Shown here piece after piece: positions 8,730 to 16,559 of a stretch of DNA of 64,000 nt. A program made the position numbers and the translations under genes. This DNA comes from Burkholderia sp. OK233. Its GTDB lineage: Bacteria; Pseudomonadota; Gammaproteobacteria; Burkholderiales; Burkholderiaceae. Position 1 is the stretch's first letter. Each line of letters starts with the position of its first letter. A model generated the notes under the pieces. That model had not been told where the DNA came from. It saw nothing but the letters and a program-made list of their open reading frames with translations, and did not search any database. The stretch spans positions 682,001 to 746,000 of the forward strand of contig NZ_OCSR01000002.1 of assembly GCF_900230185.1 (NCBI RefSeq). Direction: 5' to 3'.

Positions 8730-9299
8730 CTATTTGTCCGTGTCCAGCAACGTCTCAGCGGTGATGACGGTGCAGTATTCCGGGTCTAGATTGGCAAGCG
8801 ACATCGCGTGCACGTCTTCCGCGCTTCTCAGGGTGCCGTTCCAGTCCCTTCGATCAAACGTGAAACAGCAGTCGGATAGGAGATAGGTTGTGAAACCCAG
8901 GTTGCCGGCCATGCGAACCGTCGCCTCGACAGAATTATTGGTGATGACGCCGACGACCACTAGCGTGTCATGGCCTTGCGCGCGGAGTTGCGCTTCCAGA
9001 TTCGTACCTATAAAGGCATTGTTGGTCCGTTTCGGGATCACAGGCTCGCCGGTGACGGGAGCGGCCTCAGACTTGAATTCATGTCCGCTTTGGCCCGGTC
9101 GATAATGCGAGCCAGGTTCGGTGGAGTCGTGCCGAATGTGCCACACCGGCCAGCCGTTACTTCGCCAATGGTCGAGCAAACGTGCAATTTGAATTTCCGC
9201 AAGCGGGTTGTTTCTCCGCCCCCAGCTTGGGTGGTCTATTGCTTTCTGAAGATCCACCAGCAAAAGAAGGGCACCGGCCGGGCGTTGCAAGGCAGTCAT
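8730..9299 (-). CDS. Isochorismatase-fold hydrolase, nucleophile position Ser
   Basis: 189 residues from the ATG at 9299; the frame is open upstream but that extension is non-conserved and mostly outside the fold. Asp16 (LLLLVDLQKAID) and Lys90 (VIPKRTNNAF) of the usual Asp-Lys-Cys triad are present. The Cys position in GVITNNSVEATVRMAGNLGF is Ser123. Members with this TNNSVEAT pattern form a subgroup in my recollection, so this may be a different chemistry, or loss of cysteine-hydrolase activity, rather than damage. The IS5 element sits about 155 bp upstream of the start and may have separated the gene from upstream sequence. Confidence 0.82.
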   Translation of the reverse strand: MTALQRPAGALLLLVDLQKAIDHPSWGRRNNPLAEIQIARLLDHWRSNGWPVWHIRHDSTEPGSHYRPGQSGHEFKSEAAPVTGEPVIPKRTNNAFIGTNLEAQLRAQGHDTLVVVGVITNNSVEATVRMAGNLGFTTYLLSDCCFTFDRRDWNGTLRSAEDVHAMSLANLDPEYCTVITAETLLDTDK

Positions 9300-9455
9300 T
9301 TTTTGATTCTGCGTGAGCGAATGTTGTTGCGAAGCGATTCGATTCAGAACTTTACCGCAAGTCTGCCACGAGCCTGGACTCGCGTTGTCTGATCGGCTTG
9401 GTGCGGCCAGGAGCCGACTCTCGAACGACAACTCCAGATCGTTGACACCCATTAG

Positions 9456-10635
9456 GGAAGGTCTGCACAACCCGTTTCCTGCACGTCGCGCGGTTTGCGG
9501 CCCGCGTTGCGGTGGCGGCGAAGATGCTGGGACCTCGATCACCGTTTTATTCGAACCGTGGCGACGCGCGCTTGCCGAGACTCATGGCGTCTGCGCCCGC
9601 GTGTTTCACGCTCTGCGCAGTGCCTTACGCGCCATCCACAGGTTACCCAGCGCAAACAGCGTCGTGATCTGGGCAGTGTTCTTCATCAGGCCACGGTACC
9701 GTGTCTTCGTATAGCCAAACTGGCGCTTGATGATCCGGAATGGATGTTCCACCTTGGCACGGATACCGGCTTTCAGACGTTCGATCTGATCGAATATCGC
9801 GTCCAGACGATCACTCAGGTCCAGTTTTCTGCGCTTGCCTGGTCCCATCGCCACATGCCAGCGCACTGAACCGCCCGCACATCGCTTTTGAATACCCTGA
9901 TATCCGGCATCAGCGTACACATCCGCCTCTTCGCCGTGTAGCAACGCTTCGGCTGTATTGATGTCCTGAGCGTTGGCAGCTGTACCGATGACCGTGTGAA
10001 CCAGGCCAGATTCCGCGTCCACGCCGATATGCGCTTTCATCCCGAAGTACCATTGGTTTCCCTTCTTCGTCTGGTGCATTTCCGGGTCCCGCGTACCTGA
10101 GGCGTTCTTCGTCGAGTTGGGCGCAGAAATCAATGTGGCGTCGACTACCGACCCGGCCTTGAGCATCAGACCTTTCCCGCTCAGGATCTCATTGACCAGC
10201 GCGAGCATCTGCACGGCCAGGCCGTGCGCTTCGAGCAGGTGACGGAACCGGAGGATCGTGCTCTCGTCGGGCAATCGCGTCATGCCGTCGTCAAGCCCCG
10301 CAAAGTCGCGATACAGCGGTACGTCATAGAGCGCTTCTTCCATCGCCGGGTCGGACAAACCAAACCACTGCTGCATAAAGTGAATCTGCAGCATCGTGGC
10401 AATCGGAAATGGCGGCCGTCCGGTTTTACCCTTCGGATAGTGCGGCTCAATCAGGGCAATCAGCTTCGACCACGGCACCACGCGCCTCATCTCTTCGAGA
10501 AATTCCCGCTTGCGCGTGCGTTTCGTTGACAGATCCAGACCAAGGCCAAGTTGTGCCATCACGTCACCCCTTAAATTCTCCTGCTCCCAGGATAGTCCAC
10601 GCTCACGTCAATGCCAGGACTTTTGCAGACTTTCC
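9456..10635 (-). mobile_element. IS5-family (IS5 group) insertion sequence, complete
   Basis: 1,180 bp, close to the length of classic IS5. The ends are ggaaggtctgcacaa (9456-9470) and, read inward from the right, ggaaagtctgcaaaa (10635-10621). It is flanked by a 4-bp direct repeat TTAG at 9452-9455 and 10636-10639, agreeing with the YTAR target rule. The transposase inside is intact. Confidence 0.93.
9606..10562 (-). CDS. IS5-family DDE transposase
   Basis: 318 residues, close to IS5 of Escherichia coli over its whole length: LPWSK-like N-terminus, GRPPFPIATMLQIHFMQQW, SVVDATLISAPNSTKN (first Asp), RDPEMHQTKKGNQWYFGMK, YADAGYQG (second Asp) and KVEHPFRIIKRQFG (Glu). No frameshift. Two ATGs in a row (10562, 10559) could start it. 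Confidence 0.94.
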   Translation of the reverse strand: MMAQLGLGLDLSTKRTRKREFLEEMRRVVPWSKLIALIEPHYPKGKTGRPPFPIATMLQIHFMQQWFGLSDPAMEEALYDVPLYRDFAGLDDGMTRLPDESTILRFRHLLEAHGLAVQMLALVNEILSGKGLMLKAGSVVDATLISAPNSTKNASGTRDPEMHQTKKGNQWYFGMKAHIGVDAESGLVHTVIGTAANAQDINTAEALLHGEEADVYADAGYQGIQKRCAGGSVRWHVAMGPGKRRKLDLSDRLDAIFDQIERLKAGIRAKVEHPFRIIKRQFGYTKTRYRGLMKNTAQITTLFALGNLWMARKALRRA

Positions 10636-10690
10636 TTAGCGGGCCCGGTGTCAAGTGAGCAAACAATACCCTCGACTGCCCGAGCGCAGA

Positions 10691-11299
10691 CTATTCGAAG
10701 GCAGATCCATCGCTTTCTTCCGACGCTTCAATAGCTCTTCCTAGCTTGACTAGGTAGCGCTTCGTTTTCTTGAAGTCTCCGCGCCATAGCCATTTCAAGC
10801 AACTGAAGAGTTCCCACGCCAGGAACCGGTCACCATAGCGAAAGACGGTCAGGTCGTGCTCAGCCGGCGTGGGCATCGACGACGTCCTCGACTCAAGGCA
10901 ACGATCCCGATTGACTATCTCGACAAAGGGCGGCTCCAGGGTGAGCCTGGTGTCGGGCGAAATGACGTGAAACTCGACAGAAGTTAAGTCGTCGAAGATA
11001 AGCTTTTGGAATGGACTGTCCGGATCATGCGCGCCATCAAACGTGATGAATACGTTCGATGGGGTGATCTGCTGCTGTATCGTTTGGAACAATGAATGCC
11101 CGGCTCCTCCTGAGCAAAAGGCAACGAGGTCGATATCAGAGAGGCGATCTGCGGTCCCTTTCGCAAATGAACCGACGACCACCGCGCCCGTGCAATCTGG
11201 CGAATCTCGGACCGCGGCCGCGATTCGCATAAGAAGCGCGATCTGGAATGTTGTGGAGGGGTCGTCGCTCCACCTTTTGAGAAAGTCTTCGAAACGCAT
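10691..11299 (-). CDS. Nucleotidyltransferase-domain protein
   Basis: 202 residues. The polymerase-beta-type nucleotidyltransferase signature GSFAKGTADRLSDIDLVAF lies at about 43-61, with metal-binding Asp55 and Asp57. The remainder is helical (FLAWELFSCLKWLWRGDFKKTKRYL) as in small AMP- or nucleotidyl-transferring enzymes. It resembles both MNT-type antitoxins and antibiotic nucleotidyltransferases, but no HEPN partner is adjacent, so neither role is supported. The frame is open for another 107 codons upstream; that part looks non-coding. Start without a strong ribosome binding site. Confidence 0.72.
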   Translation of the reverse strand: MRFEDFLKRWSDDPSTTFQIALLMRIAAAVRDSPDCTGAVVVGSFAKGTADRLSDIDLVAFCSGGAGHSLFQTIQQQITPSNVFITFDGAHDPDSPFQKLIFDDLTSVEFHVISPDTRLTLEPPFVEIVNRDRCLESRTSSMPTPAEHDLTVFRYGDRFLAWELFSCLKWLWRGDFKKTKRYLVKLGRAIEASEESDGSAFE

Positions 11300-11494
11300 C
11301 GGGCGGTCCCGTATGGTTTGTGGGATGTGTACAGGATAAGACAACAATACGTTCGAACGGCTGCTTTCGGCGAACCGCAAGTGCCGCCTAGGGTCAAACT
11401 GCGCCTCCTGCGTTCGGCACAGTCCATCCACGTACCGGGACGAATTCGTCATCGGCCATATTGCCAAAGTCACGTTGCTGGAGTTCACATCATC

Positions 11495-11755
11495 ATGAGA
11501 CCCTTTTGCTTCGCAGCGGCCCTCGTCGTGCTCACCGCCGGCTGCGCCTCGACGTGGTCGCCCGCGAACAATCAGACCGCCGGGCCAAGTCCGGCCGACA
11601 CGGATACCTACATTCTGCACACTCCCGACCGTGCGACGCCTGGTGACTCCACGTCAAAGCGACCGAGGCTCAGCGTCGGTGTCAGCGATCCCGATACGCA
11701 ATTGATTCTGCCGTGGTTCCTCAATGACATCATCAACTTTGTTAACTATCGCTAA
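11495..11755 (+). CDS. Small predicted lipoprotein
   Basis: 86 residues. The signal peptide ends in the lipobox LTAGC (Cys17). The mature part has about 70 residues, begins ASTWSPANNQ and ends in LILPWFLNDIINFVNYR, which may be amphipathic. GGAG about 11 bp before the ATG supports this start. No family is recognised. It is divergent from the nucleotidyltransferase. Confidence 0.6.
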   Translation: MRPFCFAAALVVLTAGCASTWSPANNQTAGPSPADTDTYILHTPDRATPGDSTSKRPRLSVGVSDPDTQLILPWFLNDIINFVNYR

Positions 11756-12534
11756 TCCCCTGAATTGTTGACAACCGACGCTCGACATCCGCGGTTCCGG
11801 AATGGGGCCATTGATATTTCGAAAATGAGAGTTACGCTCGAATTTCGGCCAATGTATGAAACGTCCTTTACTGATCCCGTGTAGCTTGCCGGTCCTGAAG
11901 GTACATGAATTCTCGCGCGATGCCAAAATTACTCCGGATGGCTAATCAAACACAGCTACTGCCACAGGAATGTCCGCTTATCGGTATGCGGAATGAAGGC
12001 TCAGAGTTTGTTTATTCCTATCGCGTATCTACACAAACAGTGCTGGGATGGAACCGCGAGCTCGCTGTTCGGCCAACTACGGACGTTCGACCTCGCTCTC
12101 GGCCGGACATTCGAAGGTCCGTTCTGCTCAGTTAGCTGCCCTTCCCTGCTCGAGGGACGCTGTGGCGATTTCGTCCACGATGTTGATCACGCGCTGCACC
12201 GATTGAGTGTTCTCATCCATCGTAGCGACGAACGCTTGACGAACTCGGCGTCGGCTCGCACGCCCCCCGAAGTCCTGGATAGTCAGTGTTGTCGCTTCCT
12301 CCGGAGCGTCGGCGGCGAAATGGCATTTCGGTCGCGCGGAAGATCTACCGATCGATCTTTCGTGTGACGCTCGATTGCGGTTCGCTGTATGCCAACCTCC
12401 TTCGCCTCTGTGCAAACATTTGTGCGCGCTGGGACAAGTATGCGGAATTTCGTCTATCTACCCTTGCGCTGGTGCGATGCAACAAGGCGTACATGGTGTG
12501 GGCCATTGACATCTGCCGCTCAGGGAGTTCCGGG
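11756..12534. other. Long intergenic region with gene debris
   Basis: About 780 bp without an intact gene. It holds a truncated chemoreceptor fragment on the minus strand (annotated separately) and the promoter region of the downstream ABC cluster. Short open frames on both strands have no ribosome binding site or recognisable domain. Confidence 0.5.
12128..12241 (-). pseudogene. Remnant of a methyl-accepting chemotaxis protein
   Basis: A 37-codon stretch ending in a stop reads VATMDENTQSVQRVINIVDEIATAS, very like the conserved helical signalling domain of chemoreceptors (typically MDEIVxSVxRVxxIMxEIxxAS). Upstream sequence in the same frame loses the similarity and the downstream stop removes the rest of the domain, so this is a fragment and not a gene. 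Confidence 0.55.
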
Positions 12535-13461
12535 ATGTATACCAATCTTGTCGATCACGGGCATGGAGTGCTGCGTGCAGGCGGTCTTGCCCGCTGCTGG
12601 CGCGCGCTGGTTCTTGGCGCCGTCAGTCTGCTGGCGCTGCTGATCTCGAGTCACGCACAGGCTGCCGCACCAGCGCCTGCCGAATGCGCGGCGCTGCAGG
12701 CGAAATACCCGCAATTCAAGGGCAAGACGCTAATCAACGCGATCAACCCACACACGCCGGGCTATGAAGCGCTGGACCCGACCGACCCGAGTAAATACAT
12801 CGGCTTCGACATCGACCTCGGCGACGCGATCGGCAACTGTCTTGGCTTCAAGATGGCGTACAAGCCTGTCTCGTTCGCGGCGCTGCTGACCACGCTGCAA
12901 AGCGGCCAAGCCGACATCGTGATCTCCGACATCTATGCGACCGAAGAGCGCGCGAAGGCGGCGGACTTCATCACCTATTCGAAAGTGTTCGACGGCGTGC
13001 TCGTCGCGAAGGGAAATCCTAAGAAGATCAGCGGCATCAACCCGACAATGTGCGGCACGACTGCCGCAGAGAACACCGGCTACGTTGAAGTGCCGCTGAT
13101 CCAGAATCTTGCGCCGGCCTGCAAGGCGGCGAACAAGTCGGAAGCGGCCGTGCAGCTGTATGACAACAACGCGAACGCGATCCAGGCGATTCTCTCGGGC
13201 CGCGCCGACACGTACATCAACGATGTGAACACGGTGGACCAGGCGGTCAAGGCGTATCCGAACCAACTCGAAAAGGCCAGTGCAGTGACACTGCCGTATT
13301 CGATCGGTATCGGCGTTCCGAAAACCAATCCGGCAATGCGCGCAGCGGTGATGGCAGCGCTTGTCGCGATCCAGAAGGCCGGCATCCAGACTGACTTGCT
13401 GAAGAAGTGGTCGCTCGGTGTTGAAAACCTCGAAACCCCCAAGCTGATTGCCTCGAACTGA
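12535..13461 (+). CDS. Polar amino-acid/amide-type ABC transporter substrate-binding protein
   Basis: 308 residues with an N-terminal hydrophobic signal (about 23-40) and cleavage likely near AQA-AAP. The family-3 solute-binding fold is indicated by YIGFDIDLGDAIGNCLG, LQSGQADIVISDIYATEERAKAADF and a C-terminal LLKKWSLG. Four cysteines in the mature part could form disulfides. GGGA about 10 bp upstream supports this ATG; the upstream open frame has no signal sequence. Its stop overlaps by one base the start of the fused permease-ATPase, so the two are translationally coupled. The ligand is probably an amino acid or an amide, judged from the amidase genes that follow. Confidence 0.88.
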   Translation: MYTNLVDHGHGVLRAGGLARCWRALVLGAVSLLALLISSHAQAAAPAPAECAALQAKYPQFKGKTLINAINPHTPGYEALDPTDPSKYIGFDIDLGDAIGNCLGFKMAYKPVSFAALLTTLQSGQADIVISDIYATEERAKAADFITYSKVFDGVLVAKGNPKKISGINPTMCGTTAAENTGYVEVPLIQNLAPACKAANKSEAAVQLYDNNANAIQAILSGRADTYINDVNTVDQAVKAYPNQLEKASAVTLPYSIGIGVPKTNPAMRAAVMAALVAIQKAGIQTDLLKKWSLGVENLETPKLIASN

Positions 13462-15077
13462 TGAATTTGTTTCTGCACTATCTCGGCCTGCCGTATCTGC
13501 TAAGCGGCATCGGTTTTACGATCGCAGTCACGGCGCTCGGGCTCGCGGGCGGTCTGATCGTGGGACTGGTGCTCGCGAGCATGCAACTGAGCAAGGTGGG
13601 GCCGCTCGCTGCGATCGCGCGCGGCTACACAGTGATTTTTCGCGGCACACCGTTGATCCTGCAACTCGTGTTCGCGTACGACGCGCTGCCGCACATCGGG
13701 CTGAAGTTGAGCGCGATGGGCGCAGCGGGTCTCGCGCTCGCGGCGAACGAGGGGCCGTTCATCGCGGAGATCCTGCGCGCTGGCGTGCTCGGCATCGACC
13801 GCGGGCAACTGCTCGCGGGGCAGGCGCTCGGCATGACGCCGACCGTGCTGCTGCGCCGCGTGATCGCGCCGCAGGCCATCCGCACGATGATACCGGCGCT
13901 CGGGAACGAGTCCGTCAGCGCGTTGAAGAACTCGTCGCTGGCCTCCGTAATCGCGGTCGACGAACTGACCTTACGCAGCACCCAGCTCGCGTCGTCAACG
14001 TTCGATTTCTTTTCGATCTTCTTCGCGTCCGGGCTGATGTATCTCGTGCTGACAGGCGTGATCGCCGCGATCCAGTTGTTCGCCGAAACCGCGCTCGATC
14101 TCGATCGCAGCCCGTCCGGGCGCTTCGCACGGCTGCTGCCGTGGCGCCGCGCGGGGATTGCGGCGAACTCGCCCGCCGCGGGCCCGACGTTACCCGTCGA
14201 TGCGCCGTTCGAACCGGCGCCGTCGCCCATGCCCAACGCGGGTGACGTTCACGCAGAGCGCGCGCAGCGCTACACGGCGCTCCAGAAGCAGAGCGCGACC
14301 GTGCAGGTGAAGGGTCTGAGCAAGCGTTACGGCGGGCAGACGGTACTCGACGGTTTCGACCTCACAGTCCGCTTCGGCGAGGTTATCGCGCTGCTCGGGC
14401 CAAGCGGATCGGGCAAAAGCACGCTGCTGCGCTGTATCAATCACCTGGAGCAGTGGGATTCGGGGGAAATCCGCATCGCCGGCAAGCGCCTCGGTTTTCG
14501 GGTCGATGGTCAGCAGATGACCCAGGGCGATATCGCCAACGAGCGTGCGAGTGCCGGCGTCGGCATGGTGTTCCAGCATTTCAACCTGTTCAGTCATCTG
14601 ACGGCGTGCGAGAACATCGCGGGGCCGTTGCGCTGGGTGCACGGCATGGCGCCCGCCGATGCCGAGCGCCGCGCGCGCGAACTGCTCGAACGCGTCGGCC
14701 TCAGTCATCGCGCCGATGCGTTGCCGCGCCATCTGTCCGGTGGCCAACAGCAGCGCGTCGCGATCGCCCGCGCGCTTGCGCCCAATCCTCGCGTGCTGCT
14801 GCTCGACGAACCGACGTCCGCGCTCGACCCCGAACTCGTCGGCGAAGTACTCGACGTCATCCAGCGGCTCGTGAACGAAGGCGGTCTGACGATGATCATC
14901 TCAACGCACCAGCTGCGCTTCGCCGACCAGGTCGCCGATCGCGTCGTGTTCATGAGCGGCGGCGCGGTGGTCGAACAGGGGCCTGCGCACGAAGTGCTCA
15001 CACACCCGCGCCATCCGTTGACGGCGCGATTCCTGAGCGTGATGGGCGCCGACGACCGACTCAAAGTCGCGTCGTGA
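13461..15077 (+). CDS. Fused ABC permease and ATPase (polar amino-acid uptake type)
   Basis: 538 residues joining two usually separate subunits. Residues 1-215 are a HisM/HisQ-type permease with several membrane helices and the EAA loop (GQALGMTPTVLLRRVIAP, 120-137). A Pro/Ala-rich linker spans about 215-275. Residues 280-530 form the ATPase: Walker A GPSGSGKST (313-321), Q-loop at MVFQHFNLF, signature LSGGQQQR (425-432), Walker B VLLLDEP (445-451) and switch His in STHQ. A dimer would give a complete 2+2 importer from one gene. Such fusions are known in this transporter family. Start ATG overlaps the preceding stop. Confidence 0.92.
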   Translation: MNLFLHYLGLPYLLSGIGFTIAVTALGLAGGLIVGLVLASMQLSKVGPLAAIARGYTVIFRGTPLILQLVFAYDALPHIGLKLSAMGAAGLALAANEGPFIAEILRAGVLGIDRGQLLAGQALGMTPTVLLRRVIAPQAIRTMIPALGNESVSALKNSSLASVIAVDELTLRSTQLASSTFDFFSIFFASGLMYLVLTGVIAAIQLFAETALDLDRSPSGRFARLLPWRRAGIAANSPAAGPTLPVDAPFEPAPSPMPNAGDVHAERAQRYTALQKQSATVQVKGLSKRYGGQTVLDGFDLTVRFGEVIALLGPSGSGKSTLLRCINHLEQWDSGEIRIAGKRLGFRVDGQQMTQGDIANERASAGVGMVFQHFNLFSHLTACENIAGPLRWVHGMAPADAERRARELLERVGLSHRADALPRHLSGGQQQRVAIARALAPNPRVLLLDEPTSALDPELVGEVLDVIQRLVNEGGLTMIISTHQLRFADQVADRVVFMSGGAVVEQGPAHEVLTHPRHPLTARFLSVMGADDRLKVAS

Positions 15078-15141
15078 CGGCACGCGCCATTCAGCATCGC
15101 CCGGCCCTTTGCGCCCGGCGCCTTACAAGGTTCGAACAAAC

Positions 15142-16392
15142 ATGAAGCACCATACTCTCCCCGTGTCGCCCGAAACGGTTCATTGGGGTTACTTCAGCAA
15201 AAAAGTCGAGCCGGCGTTGACGGTGCGCTCCGGCGACCGGATCACGATCGAGACGCTGACACACCATGCGAACGACGATCACGAACGGATGGTCGCGGGC
15301 GACCCCGGCGCCGAAAGCATCTTTCACTGGACCCGGGAGCACAAGGCCATGCCGCGCCGCGGCGCGGGGCCAACCGATGGACCCTTTACGCTAGGTTCCG
15401 GCGAAGGTGTCGGCGTGCATCTGCTGACCGGGCCGGTCGCGATTGAAGGGGCCGAGCCCGGCGACGTGCTCGAAGTGCGGATTCTCGACGTACGGCCGAG
15501 GCCGAGCTGCAATGCGTGTTATCGCGGCCGTTGTTTCGGTTCGAACGTCGCCGCATCGTGGGGCTTCCACTATCGCGATCTGATCGAGGAGCCGAAGCCG
15601 CGTGAAGTCGTGACAATCTTCGAGCTCGATACCTCCGGCGAGCCGTTCGCACGTGCGGTCTACAACTACGTGTGGACGCCGCAGACCGATCCGGACGGCG
15701 TCGTTCATGCGGTGATCGATTATCCGGGCGTGAAGGTCGATCATTCGCTGGTTCGCAAGCGCGAGAACATTCTGTCGAACGTGAAGGTGCCGGCCAGACT
15801 GCATTTCGGCACGATGGGGCTGGCGCCGACCGAGGCCGACTACGTCAGCTCCAATCCACCCAGCTACACTGGCGGCAATATCGACGACTGGCGTGTCGGC
15901 AAGGGGGCGCGGATGTATTACCCGGTCGCCGTCGAAGGCGCATTCTTTTCGGTCGGCGATCCGCATGCGGCTCAGGGCGACAGCGAGCTCGGCGGTACCG
16001 CGATCGAGACATCGTTGACGGGGGACTTCGAATTCGTACTGCACAAAAAGACCGACCTGGGCGGCACGATCCTCGAAGGCCTCACGCACCCGATGCTGGA
16101 AACCGACGACCAATGGTCGGTGTACGGCTTCACCTTCCCGAACTACCTGGCCGCACTCGGCCCGGCCGGACAGATTGAGGTGGCGCAGCACTCCAGCCTC
16201 GACAAGGCGATGCGCGACGCGTTTCGCAAGCTGCGCCGCTTCCTGATGACCGTACACAGGCTGAGCGAGGACGAGGCCATCGCGCTGATGTCGGTCGCCG
16301 CGGATTTCGGCGTCACGCAAGTCGTCGACGGCAACTGGGGCGTGCATGGCTCGATTCGCAAGAACGTCTTCGTCGACGGCGCGGGGGGCTGA
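15142..16392 (+). CDS. Acetamidase/formamidase family protein
   Basis: 416 residues, full length for the FmdA_AmdA family, whose members hydrolyse formamide, acetamide or related short amides to acid and ammonia. Family blocks seen include VHWGYFS, DRITIETLTHHAND, RMVAGDPGAES, GAEPGDVLEVRILDV, ARAVYNY, SVGDPHAAQGDSELGGTAIE and the C-terminal FGVTQVVDGNWGVHG. It lies 64 bp after the transporter and before a larger gene carrying a second copy of the same domain; the import plus hydrolysis arrangement suggests use of an amide as nitrogen or carbon source. The ATG at 15142 fits the family start; a longer frame to 15109 is less likely. Confidence 0.9.
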   Translation: MKHHTLPVSPETVHWGYFSKKVEPALTVRSGDRITIETLTHHANDDHERMVAGDPGAESIFHWTREHKAMPRRGAGPTDGPFTLGSGEGVGVHLLTGPVAIEGAEPGDVLEVRILDVRPRPSCNACYRGRCFGSNVAASWGFHYRDLIEEPKPREVVTIFELDTSGEPFARAVYNYVWTPQTDPDGVVHAVIDYPGVKVDHSLVRKRENILSNVKVPARLHFGTMGLAPTEADYVSSNPPSYTGGNIDDWRVGKGARMYYPVAVEGAFFSVGDPHAAQGDSELGGTAIETSLTGDFEFVLHKKTDLGGTILEGLTHPMLETDDQWSVYGFTFPNYLAALGPAGQIEVAQHSSLDKAMRDAFRKLRRFLMTVHRLSEDEAIALMSVAADFGVTQVVDGNWGVHGSIRKNVFVDGAGG

Positions 16393-16559
16393 GCGTTCCC
16401 GTGCGGGCCGCAGGGCGATGCGGAGCCCACATGGGCTGGCGTGCCGGATGCGTCGGCACGGTGCATATGCGCGCTGCTGGTGCAGCCTCGCGCACGACTG
16501 TGGCGACCTCGCGCGCGCTGCCGCTCAGGGCCGGGGACCATCGATGCAGGCGACGTGCG

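Noticed and set aside
2964..10635. Composite transposon between the IS elements at 3-6 kb and 9-10 kb
   Set aside because: The elements belong to different families with different ends and each has its own target duplication.
10691..11299. MNT-type antitoxin of a toxin-antitoxin pair
   Set aside because: No HEPN-type or other partner gene lies next to the nucleotidyltransferase.
13448..14245. Arginine-rich frame overlapping the fused permease
   Set aside because: Shifted-frame shadow of clear transporter sequence.
15391..16347. 318-codon frame opposite the first acetamidase
   Set aside because: Composition typical of antisense GC-rich DNA; the plus strand encodes a full conserved enzyme.
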